From Gymnothorax reevesii (lineage: Eukaryota > Chordata > Actinopteri > Anguilliformes > Muraenidae), in assembly GCA_029721435.1 (NCBI GenBank), contig CM056576.1, positions 119,463,166 to 119,527,165 of the forward strand: a DNA stretch of 64,000 nt. Direction: 5' to 3'. Within the stretch, counting starts at the first letter, position 1. Each line of letters opens with the position of its first letter. The translations under genes and the position numbers were made by a program. The notes beneath the pieces are model-generated. The model worked only from the letters and a program-made list of their open reading frames with translations. It did not search any database and had not been told where the DNA came from. Of this stretch, positions 1 through 12,670 are shown in pieces.

Positions 1-1911
1 TCTCTAAATAACGGAACGCCCTGGAATTCAATTCTTAAAGCTCTGCAACTGAGACAAAAACAATAGTGAGAGAGTGTGAGTTATACTGAGAAACACTGAA
101 AAGCAATTAAATACCCATTCTATCACTCATAGACTCAGCTAGCCGCGTTCGCTGGACCTAATGCACTCATATCAAAATCAGGCTTCTACAGTTTATCAGA
201 TGCAATTTAGAGCCCTCTGTCTTCTCAGATGAAGTCCAGAAGATTAGCAGTCACAAAACCTTTTAAAGGGCCAATAAAAGGGGGTCTCTAAAGAGCGAAG
301 CAAACTTTTGGTGCATCCCCACCCAAAAACAGCTGTGAGGATGGCCTGCAATCAAGATTCCTCTTTTTAAATATTTACAACCCGCATTAAATGCCTTCAT
401 GACATGCCAGAGGAGGTAGGTAGTACTCCATTGAGAGTCATATATTAACCTCCATTAAAATTTAAATCATTGAGTGATCTTTACCAAGACCTCCGTAACA
501 CCCATTTAAACTGAATAAAACTGCACCGAGACCAGTGAAAAGGCACTCCGATTTTTTTCTGGTCTAAAGATTCTGGGCACAAATGCATCATAAATTTGAA
601 AATCTTGTACATCTGTAAATGTCAAAGTACACATTCTGGAGGGCGTTGGAAATGTGAATACAAATTTGAAGCAAGTTTAAATATTCTGAGAGAATTCAGT
701 GTCCTTGTACTGAGCAATTATGTGAAAATGACAATCGAGAGCCTACTGGTCTTACTTTAGAGCTGAATGATTTCCATGTCTAATCACCGCACAACTCTCA
801 CAGAATGGCTAGCATGATAATACAGTCATTTTCACGCATACTGACAGTTTTTACAGTTGAAGTGTTTCTTTGAAGCTTACTGTGTTTGTTCTGAGCGTAT
901 GTGCTTTCAAGCTTGCGAGTGCGTGTGCGTGTCTGTGTAAGGAACGGACAGGCTAAACGGTTTGACATGGTGGTCGAGTTGACATCTCCTCCTCGTCTTC
1001 GATGAGTACAAGTGCTCTCAGGGGGTTGAGATGTGGCGGCTCTGCTAAATATTTCACACCCCATGGTTAAAGGCAGGCGAGAGACGTCAACAAGTCTGCA
1101 GCGCTCCCATACATTTCCATGACAACATAACCTTCGTCAGCTTGAAGCACACGCGAAAAAGTATTAGGCACTGCACTGAAAAGAAGGTGCCACTGTCACC
1201 TACAAAAGTGGAACTAGGACAGAAGTGAAAAAGAGAAAGCTAAAATGAGAGTAAGCGCTAGGAGAACGATTAAGAGATTCATTTATAATTTCACTACAAA
1301 TTGCTTTGGCCAAACTGTGGTACAAAATCATCAATGCAGACTTTTATATGGCACTACTTAGGATATGACATAGTCATTAATGACAAAGTTAGGTAGCGTT
1401 TGTAATTTTTCCAGTAACTCATTTCATGGACATGAACCATTACTGAATAGAGACTCAGAAGAGATAGAGACATAAGTGTAACACTAAGTGCAGCTAAAGT
1501 GAGCTGGGGAGGATCCTCACTTCGTCCCAGTTTATCTTCAGAATGGATCCCCAGGGCGTCTGGCGAAAACTGTGTTTATCAGGGGGCCTATTCAGATTTA
1601 ATCACATTTGCATGACAAAATGTTCTGAAACGCGAAATCGCTTTTAAGTATCTTGGGTCGTCTCCCTTTTCTCGCAAACTCTATCTGGACCCGAGTTCCT
1701 ACTGGTGTTCAAAACATCCCTGCAAATGGTTAGCTAAGGGAAATGCAGCATATTATTTACATGCATGATGCCTTCTCTGTGCAAGAGAAAGCAGGCCAGT
1801 GAGGCTTAGATCGACAAGCATGACAAAACAGGCCACAAAAAAGTCTCTACTGGCACATGAATGACAAAAATGTCAAGCAGACAACAAAAATAAAGCCTGA
1901 ATAAAACAAAA
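1..1911. other. Intronic/noncoding sequence, no gene seen
   Basis: AT-rich unique-looking sequence. A minus-strand open frame at 798-1064 has no homology I recognise and no splice context. An acidic run in another minus frame near 970-1010 looks superficially like a glypican tail, but every plausible acceptor leads to a stop. Confidence 0.5.
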
Positions 1912-2057
1912 TATACTCTTCCAAAAAAGACACTATACATTGTTGTTAGCATCAATTTATTATACATGAAAAGTTTTGACAAATGAGGAAAACATATTGA
2001 AAAGAAAGTGTAATCAATAATTCAATATTTGTATAGTTTCTTTTTTGGAAGAGTATA
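1912..2057. mobile_element. Short palindromic MITE (about 146 bp)
   Basis: The ends are near-perfect inverted copies: TATACTCTTCCAAAAAAGA at the left and its complement ending GGAAGAGTATA at the right. The middle is AT-rich with no coding capacity. Size, terminal TA and inverted ends fit a mariner/Tc1-type non-autonomous element. The family is inferred. Confidence 0.7.
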
Positions 2058-4296
2058 CCTCGACATTAAGGAATGCAAGTATTTTGGCACAATTTTTGTA
2101 TTTCAGCTCTGTATTCTAGCACAATGAATATGAAAAGAACAGATTAGACCATCAGCCTTTTTTCAATTTTTCTCCCCTTTTACCCCAACCTGAACATAGT
2201 TGAACCGTTTAGTTAACTGCAAAGCGACCTGCTCTCATCAACTCATGAGAAAGATGCCGTAGCACGAGCTTCCTCTGACTCGTGATGACTGGCTCTCACT
2301 GCCTTTCCCCTTGCAGTCGCACCGCCAATTATGCACTGCCAACGCCACTGGAGGATCATGTAGTCAGAGCTCCATACAGCTACGTGCGCCAGGCTGACCA
2401 GAAGCGGTTGCTACAAAGCGATGAACGAACTCATTTTAATTGGCCTAACCCCAATTATTCCTGGGGAGGTGAGGCCAATTGTTGCCGCTCCAATGCGGAC
2501 CTTAGAGCATTTGAACATCTGACCATGGAGCCCTGCGGACCATCAGCTTTAATCGACCAGCATTTACACTCATTTTTCAAAACCATGTAGCGAATGCAAC
2601 CCTTATTTATTCAGCACCACTCTTTATGCACTTGCAACTTTCACTGCATTTACAGTAGTTCCATCCCTTCCACTGAGATAATGCTAACATCTAGTAATGA
2701 CCTGTGGTATCAAAGCAGTGAATGCAAAGGATTGTGAAACCAGTGATAAGCAGGGGCTGGTTAGACTCATGACAGTAAACTGTAGTTCATGTCATGCACT
2801 GCTGGACACCGAAGTGCCAAGGCTTTGAGCTGACAAAGAGCCCCTGTGCAGGCAGACACCTCTACAGAGGGGTTTTCTGAGATTATTACGGCCTACCTGT
2901 CTCTCAGCACTGACCAGGCTAATGGACCAGCAAGAGCCTGAGGAGGAAGAGTGGGGCTTTAGAAAAGCAGAGAGGCTGGCTGGCTCTCGAGTAAACGAGT
3001 AACGAGACAGTCTGAGAAGAACCACTGTCAGCTCCCCAATTCCTCCAGAACAGGAATGAGAAATATGACAGGGGAAAAGGGCAGATGGATGCATTTCTCT
3101 GTCTCGTACTCGCGGCTGAGAGCGAGGCCAGAACAGCGAGACACGGTGACGGTTCGTTCCGGGTGTAATGATGTTTGTTTGATTGGCCGCCGCTGCTTAG
3201 GGAACAGACATCTGCTTTCTTGAGAATCGTCCCCTGACCCTCTTCCCAACCTCCCATTTCACGGGTCCTCTCTCTGTCATGAGGAGCGTGTGACCGAATA
3301 GGCCACTCCCACTCCTGAGTCACCCGCACGGGGCATGAAGAGGACGCATGACCCAGCTTCCATATGTATGAACACATACGCACAGACCCAGGCAAGCTTA
3401 CACACACACGCATACATGCTTAAACACATGAACACAGCACACACAAAGCACACAGAAACACGTGTGTACACTCACACATGCCTATAAACACAAGAATTCA
3501 CACATATTTCTGCAGATTTATAGCCCCTCCAGGGCCTTTATAACCCCTCTCTCACTCCCTCGCCCAGACAACAGCGCAGTCACTGTCTGCACAAGGCGAG
3601 AGCAAATCCTTCCCTTATAAAAGATTAACAACATTTCTAGCTGACATACAACAGTTAAATTGATCCGATGAATGCTGAGCTTTAGGAACAGAGAAAATGC
3701 AGCGTAGTTCTCATTAATGTAAATAAGGTTACCTAATTAACAGGTTTCTGTGTTTTGTGCCATTGCCATGCGGTTTATTGAACGAAGGTAATTTCTGGTT
3801 CAATTACCCAGGCCCGTCACGCACCACCTCAGAAACTCTGAAACTCCATCAGATTGTGTACACTGATGACAAAAGTATTCTCAAACTTTTTTTGCCAAAA
3901 TATTCATTGGTTTCATAATAAATTATTTAGTAAAATTATATGAGCCAAGATGGCCAATTTGAGGGCAGATGTTTTTTTTTCCTAATTTCAAAATTATGAC
4001 TTGCAGTTCTAGTGATTAAGAAACAAGGAATATAAAACAACAACCAAAAGCTCCTCGTTTCATCTCTGAACCCCACCATTTGAATATTTCACTGAAGTAT
4101 AAAATACAATAGCACCACAAGTGACAGTCAGTACATATGGAGCTGAACTTCGCAGATCGATATCTGTGCACTTCATAGATTGTTCTCATTGAAAATTATC
4201 ATGGTAATTTTCCGTTGGGTAGAACATTATCATGGTAATTTTCCGTCAGGTAATGTAAATATCCAAATTTTTTATGGTGACTTGACAAGAAATCAG
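2058..4296. other. Noncoding stretch with CA-rich patch
   Basis: No gene recognised. Around 3370-3485 it is rich in CA dinucleotides, which produce spurious Cys/Val-rich frames on the minus strand. Overlapping minus frames at 2792-3413 lack coding signals. A 21-base motif (ATTATCATGG...TTTTCCGT) occurs twice between about 4195 and 4250. Confidence 0.45.
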
Positions 4297-6288
4297 TAGG
4301 GGCTGTACCATTTTGTGTACTGCACTGTGCTGAGCTGCGAGACACTAAGCTGCCAGTGCAATAACTATCCTGCTCTACCAGGGGACGGCCAGGGCCACTG
4401 AACGAGTGTCTCGAGACAGCAGAATTTTGCTGTCCTTAGGCCTTGCACCAAAGAGACAGGCTCGAGACAGCAGTTGCCGCCGGACTCGGTGCCACTGACT
4501 GTGCAGTACTTGCTCGGAATAGTGCAATTACATAGTAAATGCCTGCCTTGTCCTCAGCAGAGCTCACCTAGTCACCTTATTTGCCAGCCATTTTGATAAA
4601 TAAACTGTTCTGAATTTCACTGTTCAAAATCCTTTACACGGTAAAGTAAGATAGTTACAATCAATGTCACAATGGCGCACCTCACCGCTTTAACTGCACT
4701 AATTAGACATATCAATAAGCTTGCTAATGACGCCTAACAAAACCAAAAGAATATACTATAAAAATGACTGAGACAGCATTAGCTATCTGAACAGATTAAT
4801 TATATTCAGCTAATGACCTTTAAAGAATTGTCAGCAGGTTATGATATGGCAAGTATAATGTCAATGAATTCTAATCAAACTTTTCAGTCAGCCGTTTATC
4901 TCAGTAGATTGTTGTGCTTTCATCCTGCAGCATAAACATAATTTTAAGTAGAAGGCTATAATTATACCCAGGCAGAAGGGTGTAATATAGCCCAATGATT
5001 TCATAATTGGAATTGAGCTTTGATTACAACTCCGTAGAATTTATTTGAAAATGCGGTGTCTGTTTCCAAAAAGCAATTTAGCTTCAGGGAAGACACCAGA
5101 AGTGACTTCATGGTTTTACCATCAATTCTTACTGAGCAAAGATTAAAAAAAGTTAAGACTGTCAAGGCGGATGGGTGTTTGAGCTGTGCAGAAGGCTACT
5201 GTCGCTGTTCATCAGAAAAGGGACTGATCTAACCTCATGACTTTAATGTTGCCTAATTGTATAGGCCTATTTACCGCAGCTCATAGAGCCGAATATCAAC
5301 AGATTGGTGTCTACTTGAGCTGTGTGTGCTTGTCATCTGCCAGTGGTTTAGCCGTAATGCCTGTAGGTCTCTTGCCGATTATGTGGTCTAATTGTACAAA
5401 AGTATGTATTAAACCATGATGTTTTTATCTATTACTTTTTAGGTAGCCTTATTACATTTGGTAAGGGACTATCGGTGAAAATTAGCCTTTTAGCTAACTC
5501 GAGTGCATTTACATTGCTGCTTATTGTACAATGTTGATTAATGTACACTGTCCCTTTCAAATAAACAATAAAATGATTAGCCATGAATAAATCAGGTCAG
5601 TGTCAAACCCAAAATCACATATATATAAAAACAGTCGTTCAATTTCACGAACAGCTAAAATATTTGCGGGGGCGGGGTATGTGGGCCTGGCACTGCTTGT
5701 TTTATATTAATCGGGTTTTTGTTAAAAGTCATTTACTGGCTCATAGATGTGCCTGTATTAGCGAAGTAAATGCAATGGGTTGCCACAATCTCATGCCAAT
5801 TGTTAACTAGCTTACCTAATTCGCCTGGTGCATTTTGAACAAATGTATGGGGAACAATTTATATCAAGTTGGTATGTAATCACATCGACCTAAAGTGACA
5901 CCGTTATTAATGTAAAGAAAGATGGGTGACTTGGCCCACAATTCTACTGAGGCAGTGGAGTTCACGTCAGGCAGGCTGTAAGGCAGGGATTGGACTGTGC
6001 AGTCAATGGGTCTGAGATTCTAGGCTACTGCTGTCTCAAGCCAATCTCCTTGTGGTGTCGGACCAGTATGGACAGCGAAATTCCATGACAATTTGACAGC
6101 CTCAAAACAGTAGTTCAGTGGCCCAGGCTAGTCCCCTAGTAGAGCAGGACAGTCACTGCACTGGCAGGCCACTGGAGGCCACTTTCACGAGCCAGTCCTC
6201 TAGTGAAGCAGGACAGTCACCGCACTGGTAACTCAATGGCTCGCGCAGCAGGACAGTACCGAAGCTACACAAAATGTTTTAGCCCCTT
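4297..6288. mobile_element. 2-kb element with long imperfect inverted arms, unassigned
   Basis: The left arm (about 4297-4577) and right arm (about 5922-6288) are inverted copies. Both begin AGGGGCT...CATTTTGTGTA when read inward. They then share CCAGTGCA, TCCTGCTCTAC followed by AGGGGAC, a CCACTGAAC block, GAGACAGCAG and an ACTG..CAGT block in the same order. The right arm holds an internal duplication around CAGGACAGTCAC. The centre (4578-5921) is AT-rich with no recognisable transposase. I could not define a target-site duplication, so the superfamily is open. It may be a foldback or long-TIR non-autonomous DNA transposon. Confidence 0.65.
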
Positions 6289-6756
6289 CTCCAAAAAATC
6301 CCTCTTAAAAAACGTATTGTAGGCATACAACATGACCAAGTGACACAAGCACTGGTATGGTCATACCATAAGCCAAAGGGAAAAAAAATGTAGCATTTTC
6401 TTAAAGCATCAAAAAACAGGAATTTAAATAAACCACTCCTAAACACCAACAATCCAATGACTCAATGGCACTGAGTGTGACTTCGAAACAGCAGAGATCC
6501 CAATGCAAAATTTAAAGTTTTTCATAAAAGAGCTGACCAACAGAAATATGTGCATATTTGTTATACCATTACTATAAATTTCTACTCTTGTATTAACGGC
6601 ATTGGTGGTCCCATAACTGGACCGAGAGATTGATTGTATATGTTCTTTAGTCTGAGAAAAAAGCAAATGTTTTCCCACTTTTAACCTGTGTATGTGAATT
6701 TTCATGCTTGCGAGTCCGATTTCTGGTCTGTTGGGAGTCCTCGGGTGTATGTTTAC

Positions 6757-6877
6757 CTGATTGAAGTGTTCCAGCATCGCCTTGACTTCGATCAGCGCTG
6801 CTTCAGGATTTCGTGCTTTGACCTCTGGGTTCTGTCTTTGAGCCTGGAGCCCAATGTCAGCCACGTGGGTGGAATAA
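6757..6877 (-). CDS. gpc5: Glypican (GPC5-like) internal exon following the CWSG exon
   Basis: A 121-bp minus-strand exon with a TAG acceptor and a GTAAAC donor. Its first base completes the Ser codon left by the 49.5-kb exon and it ends in phase 0 after 40 codons. Residues run YSTHVADIGLQAQRQNPEVK and then a helix ending MLEHFNQ. This matches the glypican-5 stretch I recall as YTQRVVGNGIKAQSGNPEVK...DKLKHVVQ. The exact continuation of homology and phase across 42.6 kb of intron shows these are consecutive exons of one gene, unless a small exon lies between. The remaining C-terminus (acidic Ser-Gly attachment sites and GPI signal) was searched for by eye at 1-6756 and not found, so it probably lies beyond the left edge. 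An open frame continues into intron on both sides and is not coding there. Confidence 0.82.
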
Positions 6878-7112
6878 CTACGAATGGAGAAAAAAGAATA
6901 AAAGAGATGAAGAAAACAAACGCTCAGAAAATAAAATGACACATTTTCCCTCCTATGTTCTTCAACTTTTCACTGAGTCTACCAAACGGCGCGGCACCAT
7001 GCAAGGTGATACCAATTCCAGCCAATTCCCCAATTCTGGCAAACATCCACATGTATTTTGCATTTACAGTTTAACCACATACATTTCACAGTCAATAAGC
7101 GGAAAAACAGAC

Positions 7113-7358
7113 ACTGTAAACCCTGATAATGCGGTAATGTTTTGTGGAAACCGATTACCTCAAACAACATTGTGTACGCCAACTTAATTGCACTGTGTGG
7201 AAGGAACTTAAAGAAAATAATGTAAAGCTATTTTTTACATGTTTTGAGTGTTGTGAACACAAGATCATAAAGTTGGCATACACAATTTTTTTGAGGTAAT
7301 TGGTTTCCACAAAACAATTCAGTTCACCCCACTTGCCATGGTTTACAGGGTTTGCACT
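7113..7358 (+). mobile_element. MITE family A, copy 1 (246 bp)
   Basis: Inverted ends of the type ACTGTAAACCCTG...CAGGGTTTGCACT. Inside each end is the shared block GTTTTGTGGAAACC and TTACCTCAAA. A second copy in the opposite orientation lies at 40864-41114, sharing the interior TGTGTGGAAGGAACTTAAAG and GAACACAAGATCAT blocks. There is no coding capacity. The family name is not known to me. Confidence 0.8.
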
Positions 7359-7529
7359 TCAGTTTCGATCAAAATTTCTGACTGAAAAGCTTTGATTGCA
7401 CGCCGTATGCTTTTATTAACACTCTTCTGTGATTTATAAGATTGTGATGCCAACAACTGTGCTTGAAATAGTACTGATGTATTACAATCCAGATTTTAAA
7501 ATCAAGAAAATTGTCAGAAACGATGGAGC

Positions 7530-8560
7530 CGAAGGACTCAATTGCGAGACCAGGGATAGCAATACAAGGCGCTTAATAGAGTAGCTGACAGTCCAAGTTT
7601 ATCACATAGTAATCAGGGCAATGCAGAAAAGACGATCGATGCTCCAGAGACAAGCAAGGGTCGAGCGGCAGCAAACAGAATCTTGAGAAACGAGCAGAGC
7701 GCGGCCGTTGCTCCGAGCCGAGGTCAAAATCATGAAGTCAGTCTGAAGCAAAGCGGGGGAAGAGAGGACCGGAATCTAGGGACTGGAATGCAGACAAAAC
7801 CTGGTACAAAGACCACGGGAACATGGCGGAACGAGAGGTCAGGAACAAAAAGCCAGAGGAATCCTGAGAAAACCTCAGGAGAGTTGGATACAAATTCAAG
7901 GCAATCTAGCTATAAAGGAACAGAAAGGAACTTTGAATACACCAGCCATACACTAGAAGACTAAGAAAAGCCTTTGAAAAGATCAATGTCTGACACCCGC
8001 TCACACCTGATGACAATGCGTCATGCCCGAAAGAGATAATTATATGACATGCACATCCCAAAAATCTCTGGTGCTGGATCGAAAAAGAGAAATGCAAATA
8101 CAAAAAGCTAAAATGGTCCACAAACCAACAAAAAAGCTCCAATCAAAAAGCCATTTATTAAGGTAATGTTTCGACCCTGTGGACTCTTCTTCAGACTCTT
8201 GTCATAAGTTTTTCAGCCATAGAATAGATTTTGCAAAGACTTAGCATCATTGAAGAGAGCATCTATCTGTTTTTGTAAATGTTCACGTCATTGAGCTTCA
8301 CAATCAACATGAGCCAAAAATAAAGACTTCCAATAATATTAAACATATTTGATTTTGTCAGAATGCCAAGTCGAGGAAAAGACACATTCCGCCAGAGTTT
8401 TGCGACCACCTAACACCAAATGATCGCAATGACGGGAGCGGGCCAGAGCTCGAGCAAAATTTTCAGACTAAGGCTGGCATTCACTGCACAGAGTCAGTGA
8501 GTAACAATGAGGAACAGGTGAGGGAAAAGGTATAAAGAATGCGCAGGGGAGGAGGAGAGG
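7530..8560. repeat. Dispersed repeat, possibly related to the 16-kb and 54-kb family
   Basis: Purine-rich sequence of the style CAGGGATAGC..AATCAGGGC..GGTCAGGAAC, with many CAG/GAG/AAA steps and a later AACAGGTGAGGG segment. It resembles the copies at 16085-17305 and 54065-55195 in composition, but no long aligned block is evident by eye. The open frame at 7683-7964 is a product of this composition and is not considered a gene. A piece at 8130-8215 (minus sense GGGTCGAAACATTACC followed by AATAAATGG) looks like a separate retroelement 3' end. Confidence 0.4.
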
Positions 8561-11500
8561 TAAAGAGACAATAGTTCAACTAAATCAAACAATCCACAAA
8601 ATACACCAGGCAAATGAACAACAAAAAAAGAAATTTACTTTAAATTAAAGGAGCACGAGACGAGACAAAAAAATTCTGAGGACCGCCGTCTCTTTCACTG
8701 TTAACGCCCATCCCTATGTAGAACAGAGGAGGCAAAATGATAACTGATGAGGCTTATTTACAATTAATGCAAGTACAAGAGCACATAAATGGTAAACGAA
8801 ATTAATGTATCATATTTTGTCCTGTTAGTTGATTTTTCTTTTACACTTTTGCTATTTGTGAGAAATTGTGAGAAATATGCTGCTTCATCATTATTTATAT
8901 TCCTGAACTTTGAAGAAGAACCGTCTTCAGCACACAAGCAGCAAGCGCAGGCATTATGTGCATAAAGGCAACAAGAGCATCACAGCATTGGCTTTTTTGT
9001 CCATCAGTCACCGCCAGGCTTTCCTGCAAAATAATGGTGCGGCTAAGTTGGAATCCACTCAGGGCACCATTTCAGCACCCTTGAGTTAGTCAGTCGGTCG
9101 GTCAGTCAGTCAGTCACTCAGTGCAATACCGTCGTTTTTTTGCTTTTAGGCTTTTTTTTTGCTAAGCTATTGCCAGCGAGGTCTAATAACAGTGAAAATC
9201 ACCTTCCAAACTCTGCAGGAAACGTATCAGTACCAAGAGTCTTGGTGGGCTTTAATATACTACTAACATCTGCTCAATGGCAATGTGCTTTTATCCACTT
9301 CTCTCTATGGACAGAATACTCCAATAAGAGAAACTGCTGAACTAATGTTGCATTTGCACATAGTAAAACTTGTGGTGGCAGTTAAGGCCATAAAAAGACT
9401 GGAGCAAAAAAAAAAAAAAAAAACTAAAGTTTGTGTTGCTATCAAATCACAATTAGTGATATCCTAGCTGCCCTTGCAGAAAACTTAGCCAAAGGATATG
9501 GAAATTAAATTGCATTTGAGATACTACAAAAGAGAAAAAGAAGTCAAACAAGGTAAAAATGTGAGTAATGATGGAAAATCCAGCCAGGAATGCAACTGAC
9601 AATGAGTTTGTTTGATAATCTGAAAGTTTTTCACATCTGATCATTCTTGAGGGGTGATGCAGAAAATGACAGGTGATGGTTGAAAGATTTTCTATGTGTT
9701 TGGAAACAGTTAGACCATTTTAATCAGTATTTGAGAGAGCACAAATTGGAATAAGCATGAAAATCTTTGTCAGTGATACAGTGTATTCAAAATTGATGAT
9801 AATGCCGGGGAGAGAAAAAGACAAATGATTGACAGAGCTATCTGTCAAGTTACTGAAATAGATGAAAATACAACAGCTTGTGAGCAAGATGCAAGAAGCA
9901 AGATGTGCACATTGAGAAAGAACAAAAAAGATAAAAATAAACAAAAAGCTTGGCAAAAACTAAAACAGAAAAGTGAACACCACATAAAAATCAAGTATGA
10001 GAAGTGCAAAGAGCATGCCCAGTTTAGAAAAAAAATAGTCGGGCCTTTCAGTTTTCTAGCATGTTTCATGTTGCCAAGTTAACAAATTTCTATCAAGATC
10101 TACTTCAAATCCCCCATTTTGTCAAAAGTGTCACAATTTTAAGTTGAACCGACAGGTTAGAAAATGTTGAAATTACATAAAGTACAATCGTTTTTACTAA
10201 GCAGATATAGCCAGAATGCGCAAGATGCTTAACCGAGTAAAAAACGTCAAAATAGCGATATTCCAAGCTGACTTGGAAAATAAATGATGTTGTGTTTCCT
10301 AAAGATGCACAGTAGTTGAACACACTACAGGTGTGGAGAGCACGCTGGATAACACTGTGGGCCTAAACAACAGAAGAACTCAGGCAAGTCCAGAATTTGA
10401 CAAGGTAGATCAACTCAAAGCTCGGTGAAACAAACATAAACACAGTGTGAATGACCTGACCTTTGTGGACGCTGAGATAAAGAAGGAAATGAATCTCCAC
10501 TTGCAGCTGAATACCAGAACATAATACTATATACATAGCAAAACCAAACCTCTTTTCTTCAAATATCATCAGTTCCAGCCTAAGGTCCAAAAGCCATTCA
10601 ATCATGGTTATCACCAGTTCATTTTTTCGTGAGCACAAAAAACAATTGATGATGGGAACTCATTAGAAATGTACAACAAATAATGTAGTTTGCCTCAGTT
10701 TTGAGAGATCAACCTTCCATTTTTAATTGATTTCAATCCTTTTTCCAGCAACTCGGGCCGAAGGGTTAACACAGTCTCAGCCGTCCATGTGTGCCAGGAG
10801 ATGGTAAATGCATTACTTAAACTCAAAGCTCTTATGTTGCTAATGTGATTGTCTCCTTTGCATCAGAACTGTTCCTTTTCCAACAGCAAATTAAGCACCT
10901 GGCTGAAGAAGGAAGATTGCCTTCTCCAGAGACAAAATCAATGGCTTTCGGACAACCCATTTTACTGACAGAAATGATTAATTAAAAAGTCAGATAGCCG
11001 GAGCACTGTGAAATGACGGAGTGTGCTTTGACTGCTAATCTAAACATTGACTGCATAACCAGTAAATGGAGGCAGGAGGGGTGTGGATGGGTTATTAAGG
11101 TACTAAAACAATAAAAAACTTTGACCATAGCATCTGCTTCCTCATCAATGTAATCTGAAGCAGGGAAACATGGCAGCCTGTTGACTCCGGAGCATAACAG
11201 TTGACTTCTTTAATTGATTTTGCACTGCAATGTGCCTGCTAATTATACAGCCCAAGGAACAATGATGGATCACCCCCCATTAGAACCACCATCTCTCTCT
11301 TTTCCCCTCTTCTCATCTGAACCTCTTTTGTCGATATTTCATTCACTATCGCTTACTTTCGCCCTTTCATTTCCGCCTGAGGTCTTTTTACTCAGGCTAC
11401 CTATAAGGTAGCTTGCGTCTAGAATCTACTGTTTCGTCTACCTATCTACTGTATATCTATACTCTATGTTGAGAATTGGAAATTATCCGGAAATGTTTTG

Positions 11501-12290
11501 GTATCGCGTCACAAAAACGAGGCTAAGCTTACTTGGTCATGTTTCCATCTAGGTCAAGGTTAGCCCGAGTGTACGCCTATAACAGCCATCTAGTTTTTCA
11601 TAAAATGCAGTCAAGTAGATACTCATATCTGCCCTGCTCTAACCTAGACAACTAACCTTCTGTATGTTTATGAGGATAAGCAACAGTCTCAAAAATTAAT
11701 TTGCTTCAAACTTTGGTTGACATGCATCACAGGTTAAAAATTGAAAAGCCCAGAGCAGTCAAGGAATGACAGATCCACTTCTGCGCTTAATGAGCATTCA
11801 AGCTGAATCACATTCATTTCGCACTTCAACGGCGGCCTGAAGTTAACAGCAATTTTCCTCTGCACGCGCCAACGAGCAAAACACCGGACAATGAGCTCAA
11901 AAGATCTAAACACTGAACCAAGGCAGCCTAAAGAGATGCTAAAAGTCACATTTTTACTGTGCGTGACTGCTCACAATTTTCCACTACCGCTAATGTTTAC
12001 ACTAGTGGAAGGGATATGCTATTAAAATGATGCATAACATTCCATTTAGCCAGAATTCATTATGAATATTTGCATTCAAGGGCAGCTGATTGGCCATGAT
12101 GCTCCCAGGACCGGATCTCAGAGCAGTAATTTACTGCACTGCCCTTCTCTTAAAGCCCCATAACAGCATGTCTGCTATTTCTTGCTATGTGGCGAACTAA
12201 TTCTATTTGTCAACTGAGCCGATATGTCAGATCATAAAGATTGCGTGGCTGCCTTTTTATCTACAGGATATTTTATGCAATTTTATTACA
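8561..12290. other. Noncoding intron stretch
   Basis: No gene or full element seen. It contains a GTCA/GGTC tetranucleotide run at about 9085-9120 and a poly-A tract near 9405-9422. Open frames here are AT-rich chance frames. Confidence 0.45.
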
Positions 12291-12295
12291 GGATA

Positions 12296-12345
12296 TACAC
12301 TCTCAGAGGGTCTCTACACTCTCAGAAAAATGGCTTTAGGCTAAT
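12296..12345. repeat. Fragment with duplicated CACTCTCAGA end motif
   Basis: The motif ACACTCTCAGA occurs twice, once followed by AAAATGGCTT. This resembles the terminal sequence of the complete hairpin element at 37133-37559. It is probably the end of a decayed relative. No partner end was located. Confidence 0.4.
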
Positions 12346-12546
12346 ATGAGGAACCCTAGCTAGATCTTTATAGAACCATAAATCAGGAGTGTGAAGCAAG
12401 AAAACTATGACAAAGAACCCTTTCCCCCCACAAGTAATCCTTGAACTACATTTCAAGAAGTTTTCAACAACTTTCAAGACAGCAAGTTGCAGTGGTAACC
12501 AAAACCTTCGTCTTTCTGGTTTCTGTGCAGCATGCAGATGGAATGA

Positions 12547-12670
12547 TCCATCCATCTATTACCTATTCCACTTCTTCCTCACTAGGGTCGCGGTTGAGCT
12601 GGAGCCTATCCCAGCTGACTCTGGGCAAAAGGCAGGGACCCACACAGGACAGCTTGCCAATCCATCGCAG
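12547..12670 (-). mobile_element. LINE-2 (L2/Maui type) 3' end fragment
   Basis: It contains TCCATCCATCTATTACC, GGGTCGCGGTTGAGCTGGA, CCTATCCCAGCTGACTCTGG and CCAATCCATCGCAG in the order typical of fish L2 3' ends. The TCCA repeats at its left end correspond to the GGAT tail, so the LINE sense is the minus strand. Strongly 5'-truncated. Confidence 0.75.

Noticed and set aside
798..1064. Minus-strand frames with an acidic EDEEE run, considered as the glypican terminal exon
   Set aside because: No acceptor gives an open frame continuous with phase 0 of the 6.8-kb exon, and Ser-Gly attachment sites and a hydrophobic tail are absent.
2282..2590. 102-codon plus-strand open frame
   Set aside because: No recognisable domain, no splice context and unremarkable composition.
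2792..3413. Overlapping minus-strand frames, with a possible 41-bp exon between a CTCCTCAG acceptor and a CAG/GTAGGC donor
   Set aside because: The peptide does not resemble a glypican C-terminus, and such site pairs occur by chance.
7683..7964. 93-codon frame rich in Arg, Gly, Thr and Asn
   Set aside because: Lies in purine-rich dispersed repeat; similar frames occur in the 54-kb repeat.
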